DNA from: a virus
IMG/VR virus record: IMGVR_UViG_3300038701_002025
Span: 1-30,236 of that record
Length of the DNA: 30,236 nucleotides
Reading direction: 5' to 3' (one strand)
The position numbers and the translations under genes were made by a program. Below, in pieces: positions 1 through 7,368 of this stretch; position 1 is the first letter of the stretch, and each line of letters opens with the position of its first letter. The notes under the pieces are model-generated. The model made no database searches, was not told where the DNA came from, and worked only from the letters and a program-made list of their open reading frames with translations.

Positions 1-1
1 C

Positions 2-97
2 CAAGTGAGCCCCGGCGATGATGCCTCCGATCTGGTCGCAGACGTGGGCCGACTGATACGAAACGCAAACACAGCCCGGTCGCGCGGGCGAGTCTGA
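2..97 (+). CDS. C-terminal end of an unrecognised gene (partial)
   Basis: A reading frame is open from the window edge to a TGA at 95-97. It encodes 31 residues with acidic then basic character, ending RSRGRV. A strong hairpin terminator follows 18 nt later, which supports a real gene end. No domain can be recognised from this fragment. If the attP reading of the neighbouring site is right, this is the end of a late phage gene, not a host gene. Confidence 0.45.
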   Translation, partial: QVSPGDDASDLVADVGRLIRNANTARSRGRV

Positions 98-115
98 ACA
101 GGAGGCCGACAGACT

Positions 116-154
116 AACGCCCCGCTCGACTGGCGAACGGGGCGTTGTTTTTTC
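116..154 (+). terminator. Rho-independent terminator
   Basis: A 9-bp stem (116-124 with 138-146) has a 13-nt loop and is followed by a T-rich run at 145-154. It ends the gene finishing at 97. Its left stem includes GACTAACG (112-119), a 7/8 match to the inverted form of the CGTTAGAC repeats on the other side of the attachment core. Confidence 0.8.
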
Positions 155-164
155 TGGTTTTTCT

Positions 165-224
165 TGGGACTTAAAATCCTCTGCCATGATTGGCGTGCGA
201 GTTCGAATCTCGCCGCGGGCACCA
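165..224 (+). other. tRNA-Leu(UAA) 3' portion; attachment-site core
   Basis: The sequence has the anticodon arm with loop CTTAAAA (170-176, anticodon TAA), a long variable arm typical of tRNA-Leu, a perfect T arm (GCGAG 197-201, TTCGAAT, CTCGC 209-213), the 3' acceptor strand CGCGGGC (214-220) and ACCA (221-224). The matching 5' acceptor strand and D arm are absent upstream, so this is not a complete tRNA. Tyrosine recombinases commonly use the 3' part of tRNA genes as core sites, and the phage copy restores the tRNA after integration. The divergent integrase lies 64 nt to the right. Confidence 0.85.
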
Positions 225-251
225 ACACTTAGCAGAAATCAGAGGTCGGCC

Positions 252-282
252 CGTTAGACGTCCGTTAGACGCGCGTTAGACG
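252..282 (+). repeat. Three CGTTAGACG direct repeats, 11-bp period (candidate Int arm sites)
   Basis: CGTTAGACG starts at 252, 263 and 274, exactly 11 bp apart, so the copies lie on nearly the same helical face. They sit between the tRNA core and the integrase 3' end. Direct arm-type repeats beside the core are standard for tyrosine integrases; the assignment as Int or Xis sites is inference. The same octamer recurs as an inverted pair at 18944-18967. Confidence 0.6.
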
Positions 283-288
283 TGGCGT

Positions 289-1506
289 TCATGATCTCCC
301 CCGCTGCCTGAACGCCACCACATCGCTCACGCCCTTGTCCCTCGACCGGACATAGCGGTTCGTCGTGCTGATCTGCGTGTGCTGCGCGGCCTGCTGGACC
401 GCCCACGGATTGCCGTATTCCGACGCCTCCGTGATGCCCCCGGCGCGGGTGTCCCTAAGCTGCAATTCCGCAGGTAAGCCGAGGCGCTTGACGGCGGCGC
501 TGAACATCTTGGCGATGCGGGTGGGGCGCGGGGGGATGCCGTCCTCTGCCTTGATCACCGGGCCGACGCGCTGGTCTGGCGGGATCTGCAGGAGGCGGCG
601 GCGGATCTCGGGCACCTGGTCGATCGGGAAGGCCATCGGGTCAGGGCTGGACTGGTTCGTCTTGGAGATCACCTTGCGGAGCGTGCGGACCTCGGGGTCG
701 ATCATGTCCCATGTCATGCCGTTCACCCACAGGCGCCGGGCCGCCGATCCCCGCGGCGTGAATGCGATGCCGCCGGCCTGCCCCTCGTCCGGTTCCCAAT
801 CGCCGTAGACGTCGACGCCGCGCAGGGCAAACTCGAACCGCATCAGGATCGCCAGAGAGGCGAATTCAGCGCCGCGAGCGTCAAGGTCGGCCACTATGTC
901 CTCCACCTGCTCCCGTCTGGCGTAGACGCTTCTGGACGCGCTGCTTTTGAGCCTCATGCTGCCGCGCACCTGCTGGATCCGGAGGCAATTCATATCGCCT
1001 AGCTTCACACCGTGCGATAAGGCCAGCCCCCAATGCGTGAACCACTTCTTGATGTAGGCGTCGGACCGGCCCTTGGACCGCATCGTGATCTGCCATTCCA
1101 TCAGGCGGGAGTAATCCGTCTCGCGCAGCCGTACCTCGGAGATCGCGTCCTCGATCCGGCGCAATTCCCGGCGGTACTTCTCCCGCGTCGAGGCCCGCAC
1201 GTTCTGAATGTCGGAATACGGGTCGTGAAGGTAGCGGCCGATCAGCCAGCCCCAGGTGCCGGGCGTCTTGCCCTGCTTCTGCCCGTCGTACCAAGCGATC
1301 ATCTGGCGGGTCAGTTCGCGGCACTGGTAGGCGCGGGCATGGTGCAGCCCATCGTCCTCTGCGCCGCCAAGCCGGTACGTCTTGATCGAATATCCGGCAT
1401 CCAGGTACTTCTTGGTCGGCACCCAGTAGTAGGTGCCGCGGATCTTCCGCATCAACGGCGCGTAGTTGGGATCGGAATCGTCCCACAGGGATGTTTCAAA
1501 AGGCAT
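289..1506 (-). CDS. int: Tyrosine-type site-specific integrase
   Basis: A 405-residue phage integrase that would insert the phage into, and with Xis excise it from, the tRNA-Leu site beside it. Residues about 95-180 resemble the SAM-like core-binding domain and 200-400 the catalytic domain. Visible catalytic residues are R229, K282, R354, H376 and the nucleophile Y385 in the TTNRY context. The first His of the usual HxxR is Arg (RDTR, 351-354), a variant common in alphaproteobacterial phage integrases. The start overlaps the end of the xis-like gene by 11 bp, and an ACGGAAAC-loop hairpin lies 15 nt upstream of the start codon. Length is normal for the family. Confidence 0.95.
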   Translation of the reverse strand: MPFETSLWDDSDPNYAPLMRKIRGTYYWVPTKKYLDAGYSIKTYRLGGAEDDGLHHARAYQCRELTRQMIAWYDGQKQGKTPGTWGWLIGRYLHDPYSDIQNVRASTREKYRRELRRIEDAISEVRLRETDYSRLMEWQITMRSKGRSDAYIKKWFTHWGLALSHGVKLGDMNCLRIQQVRGSMRLKSSASRSVYARREQVEDIVADLDARGAEFASLAILMRFEFALRGVDVYGDWEPDEGQAGGIAFTPRGSAARRLWVNGMTWDMIDPEVRTLRKVISKTNQSSPDPMAFPIDQVPEIRRRLLQIPPDQRVGPVIKAEDGIPPRPTRIAKMFSAAVKRLGLPAELQLRDTRAGGITEASEYGNPWAVQQAAQHTQISTTNRYVRSRDKGVSDVVAFRQRGRS

Positions 1507-1750
1507 CGTGGTTCTCTCGCTGGTTGGTTTCCGTCAACCGCTCTGGCCCGCTCCGTCTTCTGACGTTCCGCTCGCGGGCCCATTCCTCAATGGCTTCACG
1601 GTGACGCATTCCGATCACCGGATCAATACTCGGGAACCCCGTGCTGGCCTCCAGAACCGGCGCATTCGACCGCAGCCACGCCATGTCATGCCCGAGTAGC
1701 CGCGCAACCTCCCGCTCGGGGATGAACAGAGACGGCGCGGCGGTGGTCAT
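1496..1750 (-). CDS. Excisionase-like small DNA-binding protein
   Basis: An 84-residue protein starting MTTAAPSLF. Residues about 8-30 (FIPEREVARLLGHDMAWLRS) look like the winged-helix/HTH start of MerR- or AlpA/Xis-type proteins, where a helix recognises DNA and bends it. The start at 1750 is preferred over a longer frame because GGAGG lies just upstream and the ATG overlaps the previous stop as ATGA. The position directly before int in the same operon supports a directionality-factor role. The assignment rests on context and the HTH pattern, not on a specific family match. Confidence 0.65.
   Translation of the reverse strand: MTTAAPSLFIPEREVARLLGHDMAWLRSNAPVLEASTGFPSIDPVIGMRHREAIEEWARERNVRRRSGPERLTETNQRENHDAF
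1522..1539 (-). promoter_or_regulatory. ACGGAAAC-loop hairpin upstream of int
   Basis: On the minus-strand RNA a 5-bp stem GGUUG/CAACC closes the loop ACGGAAAC. It lies inside the 3' end of the xis-like gene, 15 nt before the int start codon. The loop is identical to those at 15413-15434 and 18242-18257; the stem bases differ, as expected of a conserved structure. Confidence 0.55.
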
Positions 1751-2106
1751 TTTGCGGCCTCCTGCGCGATCAGGGCATTGATCGTGGCGCACAGAAGGGC
1801 GATGGCCGGCTTGGCATGTTCTGCAATGTATGACCCGTGGAAGTCGCGTGTGATCTGCCACGACCATCCGCCGTCATACTCCTGCACAAAATCAGTGTAA
1901 GCATCTGGCAGGACTGCCTTTTGAAAGTCCAGTGCCATGTCGAGCGACTGCTCGGAATATGCCACCCAGAAATCAGAGGCCATGGTTCCGTCGTCGTCCA
2001 TGTCTGGGAAAACGGGGTAGAACAAATGGACCATATGGTGGAGGCCGAATTCACCAGACTCCACCTTCTCCAGCAGGCCCTTGAGTGCTTCGATCCGTGA
2101 CGTCAC
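1747..2106 (-). CDS. Small phage protein, possible phage ABA-sandwich domain
   Basis: A 119-residue protein with a GTG start, overlapping the upstream stop as GTGA. The order of a FWVAYSEQSLDMAL segment, a GGWSWQITRDF strand and a C-terminal Ala-rich PAIALLCATINAL helix resembles the short phage proteins of the ABA-sandwich domain family. These occur in integrase or early operons of alphaproteobacterial phages, and their function is unknown. The family call is from pattern memory. Confidence 0.5.
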   Translation of the reverse strand: MTSRIEALKGLLEKVESGEFGLHHMVHLFYPVFPDMDDDGTMASDFWVAYSEQSLDMALDFQKAVLPDAYTDFVQEYDGGWSWQITRDFHGSYIAEHAKPAIALLCATINALIAQEAAK

Positions 2107-2399
2107 AGCGGATCCCCCTTTGGCGCCGAGCCGAGCGTTTCAAACTCCGTACCGGCACCGACGACGCAGGAAATGCCGTCCAGGTTCGTGTAAATCACCG
2201 TCCACGATCCGGTTTCAGCGTTGACGAACATTTCCATCACCAATTCGGGCGAAACCATGCCCGTGGCTATCGGAGCCTCGCCGTATTTATTGCTGAGGTT
2301 CCGCACCGCTCTGTCATGCGGGCCGCAGGTGGTCGCGGCATCGGCGGCGGGGGTCAGGGCCAGCGCCCCGGCGATCAGTCCGTAGGTCAGGTGGGTCAT
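2103..2399 (-). CDS. Small secreted protein, unknown function
   Basis: A 98-residue protein. Residues 1-20 form a Sec-type signal peptide (MTHLTYGLIAGALALTPAADA, cleavage expected after ADA). The mature part starts with a Cys (TTCGPHD) and has a second Cys in GISCVVG, so a disulfide is possible. The middle has a GSWTVIYTNLDG beta pattern known from short exported proteins of Rhizobiales and Rhodobacterales. The start at 2399 overlaps the upstream stop (ATGA). A periplasmic protein in a recombination operon is unusual; a lysogenic or envelope role is possible but not shown. Confidence 0.7.
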   Translation of the reverse strand: MTHLTYGLIAGALALTPAADAATTCGPHDRAVRNLSNKYGEAPIATGMVSPELVMEMFVNAETGSWTVIYTNLDGISCVVGAGTEFETLGSAPKGDPL

Positions 2400-2662
2400 A
2401 CCTCTTGTTCTCCATCGCTGTGTTCGTTTTCGTTCTTCGGAACCGCCCGATATGGCCAGTCCTCGCCTCGTTTCAGCGCGCGGTTCCGTAGCGCCTCGGC
2501 TTGCTTCGGCAGCCCAAGCCACGACCAATCCGCCGACGACACTTCACCCCGCCCAGAAAGGTGCAGGTATCCGTTGGTCGTGGGGTTCCAGAGCCGGATC
2601 ATGAACCGCTCCATCCGGCTCTTGTGCATCGCCACGCGCATATCCGCCCTCACGCCGACCAT
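2396..2662 (-). CDS. Hypothetical phage protein
   Basis: An 88-residue protein, basic at the N terminus and acidic at the end (ENEHSDGEQEV). The core WNPTTNGYLHLSGRGEV and WSWLGLPKQAEALRNRAL suggests a small globular fold, but no family is recognised. The ATG at 2662 shares its last bases with the upstream TGA, so it is translationally coupled. A second in-frame Met 21 codons later is possible. Confidence 0.6.
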   Translation of the reverse strand: MVGVRADMRVAMHKSRMERFMIRLWNPTTNGYLHLSGRGEVSSADWSWLGLPKQAEALRNRALKRGEDWPYRAVPKNENEHSDGEQEV

Positions 2663-3048
2663 CAGACAAAGCTCGCGTCGGGAATGATGATCACGCCCTG
2701 GTCGATCAGGAGCGCGTGCGTCTCGACAAGACCGTTCAGGATCCGGTCGAGGACAGCGGCGGGGTAGTTTTCGATCAGGTGCTTCCACGCGGCTGGATCG
2801 CGGCCGTCGATGATGTCGTGACAGGGGCCGCAGGTGAACAGCACCGCTATGTCCGTCACCTTGGTCGACATGCCTTTGCCAGTTACCGGTGCGTGGGCGC
2901 CGACGGTCGTGTCCCGACCAGCGCAGCACCGCCCAGGTATGAAGCTCGCAATGCGTGCGGTGCAGGGCTTGCCGGCGGCCGATGCCATGATCAGATCGGA
3001 GCGGACCTTCGGCAGCATGTGCGGGCGGTATCGGTCGAGGTCGATCAT
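2662..3048 (-). CDS. YbcO-like (DUF1364) nuclease
   Basis: A 128-residue protein. After a basic N terminus come C-x-ARI, a CCAGRDTTVGAH segment, a GKGMSTK loop and FTCGPCHDIIDGRD. The spaced Cys/His residues fit the zinc-binding, HNH-like YbcO/DUF1364 fold found next to recombination genes in lambdoid phages. Such proteins are small endonucleases thought to act on recombination intermediates. The start at 3048 is chosen for the ATGA overlap; a longer upstream frame is rejected. The nearby helicase, exonuclease and resolvase fit a recombination set. Confidence 0.7.
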   Translation of the reverse strand: MIDLDRYRPHMLPKVRSDLIMASAAGKPCTARIASFIPGRCCAGRDTTVGAHAPVTGKGMSTKVTDIAVLFTCGPCHDIIDGRDPAAWKHLIENYPAAVLDRILNGLVETHALLIDQGVIIIPDASFV

Positions 3049-3452
3049 TCCGTAGCGTCCAGTCTTGCGTCGGTGACAATCGCGTTCAGCAACTCGGGCC
3101 ATGTCACGTTTGAGGACCGCGCCGATTGCATGAGCCAGTGAGCATTGGCTTCCTCTAGGCGGTCGAGAGCGTCTGGCGTGCGGAGATGGGACTGCATGCC
3201 GATCTCCGAGGCGATCATGTAGACGTATTTCGTCGTCGCCCCGGTAATTCGAGCGATCTCGGCAGCGGACTTCTTTGGCTCAGATCGCATCTGCCGGATG
3301 ATCAGATCCCGGCGCTTTGGAGACAGCATGTTCTCTTGGGACCGGACCGAACGGACGTAATTTTTGGTCGCTCCGGTTATGCTCGCGATTGTCGCGTTCG
3401 TGGCATCAGGATCGCGCGTGACTGCCTCAATTATCCGGTATTTCAGTTTCAC
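3045..3452 (-). CDS. Double helix-turn-helix DNA-binding protein
   Basis: A 135-residue protein with a GTG start in a GTGA overlap. Two similar HTH units are visible: TNATIASITGATKNYVRSV (about residues 19-37) and SAAEIARITGATTKYVYMIA (about 56-75). They share the ITGAT-x-x-YV core, so they probably arose by duplication. The C-terminal 50 residues are helical. A regulator or DNA-binding recombination accessory protein is likely; its target is unknown. Confidence 0.65.
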   Translation of the reverse strand: MKLKYRIIEAVTRDPDATNATIASITGATKNYVRSVRSQENMLSPKRRDLIIRQMRSEPKKSAAEIARITGATTKYVYMIASEIGMQSHLRTPDALDRLEEANAHWLMQSARSSNVTWPELLNAIVTDARLDATE

Positions 3453-3769
3453 GACGGCAGCCCTCCAAGGCCGCAGTATCCTTCCTCCCGGACTACGCCA
3501 TAGCCCTCCGGATTGCGCATCACGCGCTCCACGGCCTTCTTGTGGAAGACCAGAGACGCCTTGCCGGTCCCGTCCTCCTGCGCCAGAACTGCCTGTTCCC
3601 GCTTCACCGCGGACTGAAACTCGGGGTCGGACGCAAGGCGCGGCTTCCAGCGCCACAGGGCGCACGCTTCACCGCGGCAGTGCGAGGTCAGGTTGTCCGT
3701 TCCGAACGTGCGGGACAGCGGGCAAAGCAGGCCCTCTTTTGCGGCATCGGGGGCGACAAAGTTTGTCAT
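3449..3769 (-). CDS. Cys-rich small conserved phage protein
   Basis: A 106-residue protein starting MTNFVAPDAAKEG. It contains LLCPLSRTF, then CRGEACALWRW, a spacing suggestive of a metal site. This CPxxRTF...CxGxxCALWRW pattern occurs in small phage and prophage proteins of alphaproteobacteria with no known function. AAAGGA lies 5 nt before the ATG at 3769. An alternative start at 3784 would overlap the helicase stop but has no ribosome binding site. Confidence 0.6.
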   Translation of the reverse strand: MTNFVAPDAAKEGLLCPLSRTFGTDNLTSHCRGEACALWRWKPRLASDPEFQSAVKREQAVLAQEDGTGKASLVFHKKAVERVMRNPEGYGVVREEGYCGLGGLPS

Positions 3770-3780
3770 GGTCGGTCCTT

Positions 3781-4890
3781 TCATCTGACAATAGTGACGG
3801 CCTTCGCCGCCCGAGTGATTGCGGTGTAGAGCCAGCGCTGGCGGTCCTCTGTCTTGCCGAACGACTCGTCAAACACGACGACCCGATCCCACTGGCTGCC
3901 CTGGGCCATGTGCGTCGTCAGCGCGTACCCGTATTCGAATTGCTGCGTGCCGCGGAGTTCCCGCCAATCGGGCGGGCGGTCGCCGGTGAAAAACTCTGAT
4001 CGGACAAGCGCGCGGATCTCGCGGTCCTCGTCGTCAGACCGCGCCTCGATGCCGATCATGGCTTCGTGCTCGAAAGTGGCGTCGAACGTCCGCAGAACCT
4101 CGAACATCTGCCCGTTGAAGATCGCCATATCCCGGTCGTTCTTGCGGCAGATAATCCGGTCGCCGCGCTGCGGGTACGGGGATCTGAACCCCTTGATTTC
4201 CCGCAGGCGCGTGTTGTAGGCCGCCCGGGTCTTGCGCAGGCCGACCAGCACCTGATCGAATGCGGTAATGTCGTGTTCCGCGCGGAATTGCTCGCGGCTG
4301 ACGACGTTGCTCTCGCCATAGGCCCCGGGCTCCAGCGGCTCGCCCTGCCTCGCCTTTGACGCCAGCGCGATAATCGGGTTGCCCTCAGCCTGGCGGTGGA
4401 TTTCCGTCAGCATCACGTCCGGATCGCGCGACGTGAAGTACCCCGCACCCTTGACCGGTGGCAGCTGTGCCGGGTCGCCCAAGACGATGATCGGCTTCTT
4501 GAAGCTCAGGAGGTCTTTCCCGATCTCCGCGTCCACCATCGAGCATTCATCCACCACGATCAGGTCGGCCTTTTTGATCGGACTATCCTTGCTCCGGTCG
4601 ATGGATTTCTTGATCTCTCCCGTGGCAGGATCGCGCTTGAATTTGTAAATCTTGCTGTGCAGCGTGCCGGCGCCCTTGCACCCGCTGTCCCGCATGACCG
4701 ATGCAGCCTTCCCGGTGTATGCCGCATAGCAGGGCTTGGCGCCGATCTCGTCCACGACGTGATGCGTGATGGTCGTCTTGCCGGTCCCCGCGTATCCGGC
4801 CAGATAGAACCAGCCAGCGCCGCCAGAGCGATACCAGTCGACGGCCTTCTTCATCCCTTCGGCCTGCTGTGGGGACCAGTGGAAGGTCAT
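3781..4890 (-). CDS. SF1 DNA helicase, RecD/Dda type
   Basis: A 369-residue ATP-dependent DNA helicase. In order: Walker A GYAGTGKTT (32-40), motif Ia YTGKAASVM (58-66), motif II DECSM (114-118), motif III LGDPAQLPP (137-145), the TEIHRQ motif, an ALTTHMAQGSQWD motif and LYTAITRAAK near the C terminus. This is the complete set for a small RecD2/Dda-like 5'-3' helicase, about the length of T4 Dda. The start overlaps the downstream end of the upstream gene (ATGA). With the exonuclease and YbcO-like nuclease it forms the phage replication/recombination set. Confidence 0.9.
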   Translation of the reverse strand: MTFHWSPQQAEGMKKAVDWYRSGGAGWFYLAGYAGTGKTTITHHVVDEIGAKPCYAAYTGKAASVMRDSGCKGAGTLHSKIYKFKRDPATGEIKKSIDRSKDSPIKKADLIVVDECSMVDAEIGKDLLSFKKPIIVLGDPAQLPPVKGAGYFTSRDPDVMLTEIHRQAEGNPIIALASKARQGEPLEPGAYGESNVVSREQFRAEHDITAFDQVLVGLRKTRAAYNTRLREIKGFRSPYPQRGDRIICRKNDRDMAIFNGQMFEVLRTFDATFEHEAMIGIEARSDDEDREIRALVRSEFFTGDRPPDWRELRGTQQFEYGYALTTHMAQGSQWDRVVVFDESFGKTEDRQRWLYTAITRAAKAVTIVR

Positions 4891-5081
4891 TTCTGCCGCG
4901 CCTCCCGATCCATCTTCATCCGCTCATGGACGCGGGACAGGTCTTCGGTGATCGCAAGCCATGTGTCCCATTCGAGGACGGCGGCGGTGTCTCCGTCAGG
5001 GCTGCGGACGAATTCCGGCTCGATCGACAGGATTTCCTCGATCAGAACGTCAGACGGCACTTCGGTCTTCGGCGTGCTCAT
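4887..5081 (-). CDS. Small acidic hypothetical protein
   Basis: A 64-residue protein, MSTPKTEVPSD onward, acidic with a basic helical C terminus (RVHERMKMDREARQK). The ATG overlaps the stop of the 35-residue membrane ORF upstream, and its own stop overlaps the helicase start. No family is recognised. Confidence 0.6.
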   Translation of the reverse strand: MSTPKTEVPSDVLIEEILSIEPEFVRSPDGDTAAVLEWDTWLAITEDLSRVHERMKMDREARQK

Positions 5082-5185
5082 TGGCGGCTCCAGAACAGAA
5101 CGGACAGGATCACGGCCCAGACCAGAACGGCGATCAGGACGGCGGGGAGGGCCGGCAGGCTGGTGGCGGGGCGGCGGCGGGTCAT
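5078..5185 (-). CDS. 35-residue single-span membrane microprotein
   Basis: A very short frame, coupled by ATGA overlaps at both ends (start in the stop of the RMF-fusion gene, stop in the start of the next ORF). After the basic start MTRRRPATS comes one hydrophobic span (about residues 10-32, PALPAVLIAVLVWAVILSVL) ending FWSRQ. The positive-inside rule predicts the N terminus in the cytoplasm. The double coupling and clean membrane segment argue that it is real. Confidence 0.6.
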   Translation of the reverse strand: MTRRRPATSLPALPAVLIAVLVWAVILSVLFWSRQ

Positions 5186-6027
5186 TCGCTGTCATCCCCG
5201 GCTTCCCAACCGCCGATCCAGTCCGCGGCCTTCTCGGGCTCATCCTTGTACGGGCAGTCTTCGAGCGGCTTCCCGTCGACCCGCGCCGCCTTGCCCTCGT
5301 CGAACTCGGCCGCACCAGGGAAGCCCTGATCCCGCGCGATGCCCGCCGTCCAGTGCGGACCGTCCTCGTCTGCTGGGGCGGGTGAGGCGTCTGCTTGCGG
5401 GGGTGAAGCGTCTGATGGCTTCTGGTCGTCCTGCTGCTCGCTTTCACGGATGCGCTGAGATAGAGACTTCTTGGCCTCGTCAGCCTCGACGGCGATGCTC
5501 TTGAGGCGGTCCAGTTCTGGCCGGATCAAATCACGGCACTCTTTCCCGCGTGGGCTGTTCCAGAAGTCAGCAAAGGCCGCCGCACCATCTCTGGCGGCTT
5601 CCTCGGCCGCGGACATTGCCGCCTCTTTCGGGTCCGTCAAAAGTGGCTTGACGGTGTGCTGCGCCTTCTTGCCCCGCGTTGAGGTCAGCATCAGGCCGAC
5701 TGCCTTGCTGATGTGGGACATATGGCTGATCCGGATGCCGCCGACCTTGATGCCGCCGAACTTGATCTCGGGGTCGTTGTAGAGCGTCATCGAGCGGCCG
5801 ATGTAATCGTCGCTGTCTTGGCCCCAAACCAGCACAAGGACGCGGCGCATGGACAGGCCAGGCTTGTAAGGCTTCCCCCTGTCACCGTCGAAAAATATCC
5901 ACACGGGCTGATCACTGTCTTCGTGCCCGGTGACCCGCGTGATCGTGATTGTCTTTGGTCCAGCGATCAGATCATCTGCGTTCAGTTGGTCGCTCTTTGG
6001 AGCGATGGTCTTGCTAACGTCTACCAT
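5182..6027 (-). CDS. Phage recombination-region protein with C-terminal RMF-like domain
   Basis: A 281-residue protein; AAGAGGAA lies just before the ATG at 6027. The N-terminal 150 residues contain GRSMTLYNDPEIKFGG and ISHMSHISKAVGLML, a pattern seen in alphaproteobacterial phage proteins encoded beside PD-(D/E)XK exonucleases. A partner role such as ssDNA binding or annealing is possible but unproven. A charged linker (about 190-225) leads to a C-terminal segment (about 240-279) resembling ribosome modulation factor: EGKAARVDGKPLEDCPY followed by DWIGGWEAG, compare the G-x-x-AG-x-x-G...CPY...WLGGWREA of RMF. RMF dimerises ribosomes in stationary phase; why it is fused here is unknown. Confidence 0.6.
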   Translation of the reverse strand: MVDVSKTIAPKSDQLNADDLIAGPKTITITRVTGHEDSDQPVWIFFDGDRGKPYKPGLSMRRVLVLVWGQDSDDYIGRSMTLYNDPEIKFGGIKVGGIRISHMSHISKAVGLMLTSTRGKKAQHTVKPLLTDPKEAAMSAAEEAARDGAAAFADFWNSPRGKECRDLIRPELDRLKSIAVEADEAKKSLSQRIRESEQQDDQKPSDASPPQADASPAPADEDGPHWTAGIARDQGFPGAAEFDEGKAARVDGKPLEDCPYKDEPEKAADWIGGWEAGDDSE

Positions 6028-6099
6028 GATTTCCTCTTTGTTTCCGTGCCTTGCCCTGCCCTGCCCTGCCCGGCCCAGCCATGCCAGGCCCCGCCACAT
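6028..6099 (-). repeat. GGGCA-type short tandem repeat in intergenic gap
   Basis: This is the only real gap inside the leftward operon. On the minus strand it has back-to-back GGGCA units (GGGCAGGGCAGGGCAAGGCA, about 6047-6067) between the exonuclease stop and the next ribosome binding site. ACGGAAAC (6040-6047), the loop sequence of the hairpins elsewhere, sits just before the AAGAGGAA site but has no flanking stem here. Confidence 0.5.
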
Positions 6100-7368
6100 T
6101 CAGATATTCGGAAGCGCCCCGCTCGCCTGCATCTCACCAAAGCGGTGCAGCATGGACGGCGGGTATTCGTAGCGGACCGTCTCGACGCCGATCCCCGGCC
6201 AGTCCCCCGTGGCCAGACCGTGCGCGATGCGGTTCATCCCGGAGCGGTTCAGAACACGCGCCCAATGCATCGCCTCGGCATCAATCTCGATCGGGATCAC
6301 CTCGTGCGGCTCCGACGACTGCACGAACACCAGCCCGCACTTCTCGGCGGTGACGGAGAAGATCCGTTCGGAACCCTCGCCCGCCAGCGCCATCTGCATC
6401 GGGTAGCCGTGATCCGTGATTGCGCGGATCGCAGACAGCCGCAGATCGGCCCCCTTGGGCGAGAACGTCTTGAGGTCGCCAAAATCGTAGCCGTTGGACG
6501 GAATGCAGTCCGGGCGGCTCTTGATCCACAGGCCCGTCGCCTCGTCCTGCCAGATCATGCTGATCTCGATCAGGTCAGATTTCAGGATCTCCACGCACAG
6601 CGGGTTGTTGTTCAGGTTCTCGGCCATCCGCTGGATCCGCTCGACCTGATCCTCTTTCAACAGCAGCCGGCCAGCGGCGCGGTCGTCGAATTCCGTCCAG
6701 AAGGCCGCGCCCGGTGCCGCAGCGTCCGACCAGAAGCCGTCGCGATTGAACGCCTTGATCTGCGTCGCCGTCGGTCGGTTCGGTGAGCCTTTCGGGACGT
6801 AGATGAAATGCTCGTCGAACACCTCGTCGCCAAGGATCAGCGCGTGTGCCGCCCGACCGAGGATCAGCGCGTCAGAAAGCTCCTTGTCAGGATAGCGGTC
6901 CGGGTTCCCATCCCATGTCTTCCAGAACGCATGGGGCGACTGCAGCGCGGCCTTGCGGATGCCCGTCGAGGACACGGACGGCCCCGGGCAGCACATCTGA
7001 CTGTGGTAATGCGCCATGCTCATGCGGTAGGCCCCGGGACCAGGCGCGGGCACAAGGTCGGGCAGGATCGTCACGTCCAGCCCGCCGACCTTGACCGTCT
7101 CAAGCTCCGGGTACAGCGTCTTGCGTCCGGTGGGCGTCGTGATCTCCATGCCGGCCAGCAGGATCGTCTTGATCTCCGCGTCCTCGGAAATAACGGGGTA
7201 GATCAAGGCACCGTCGGACAGGCGCATCTCGCAGACCCAATCGCCCGTAGCGGTCTTCTCCCCCGCCAGGGCGTCCGCCTTGATGGCTGCGCGGATCTGG
7301 CGCAGAACGTCCTCCGGATCTCGGCCGGGCACGCGCTCATCGGCACGGTTTGCGGCATGTTCCGTCAT
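6100..7368 (-). CDS. PD-(D/E)XK exonuclease (RecB/RecE-like, DUF3799 type)
   Basis: A 422-residue protein. ALILGRAAHALILG (167-180) is the GxxxH motif of RecB-family exonucleases. The catalytic core is IKSRPDCI (D287) followed by DFGDLKTFS (D298, K300) and the downstream YPMQMA helix. It would resect double-stranded ends 5'-3' for phage recombination or genome repair. The N-terminal 110 residues are an extra domain of unknown role. The start at 7368 has AAGGAAC upstream and an ATGA overlap with the 56-residue ORF; the longer open frame upstream is rejected. Confidence 0.85.
   Translation of the reverse strand: MTEHAANRADERVPGRDPEDVLRQIRAAIKADALAGEKTATGDWVCEMRLSDGALIYPVISEDAEIKTILLAGMEITTPTGRKTLYPELETVKVGGLDVTILPDLVPAPGPGAYRMSMAHYHSQMCCPGPSVSSTGIRKAALQSPHAFWKTWDGNPDRYPDKELSDALILGRAAHALILGDEVFDEHFIYVPKGSPNRPTATQIKAFNRDGFWSDAAAPGAAFWTEFDDRAAGRLLLKEDQVERIQRMAENLNNNPLCVEILKSDLIEISMIWQDEATGLWIKSRPDCIPSNGYDFGDLKTFSPKGADLRLSAIRAITDHGYPMQMALAGEGSERIFSVTAEKCGLVFVQSSEPHEVIPIEIDAEAMHWARVLNRSGMNRIAHGLATGDWPGIGVETVRYEYPPSMLHRFGEMQASGALPNI

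Noticed and set aside
165-224. Complete functional tRNA-Leu gene
   Set aside because: No 5' acceptor strand or D arm precedes it; only the anticodon arm to ACCA part is present.
4396-5385. 329-residue plus-strand frame across helicase and small ORFs
   Set aside because: It crosses several tightly coupled minus-strand genes with clear motifs, so it cannot be the coding strand.
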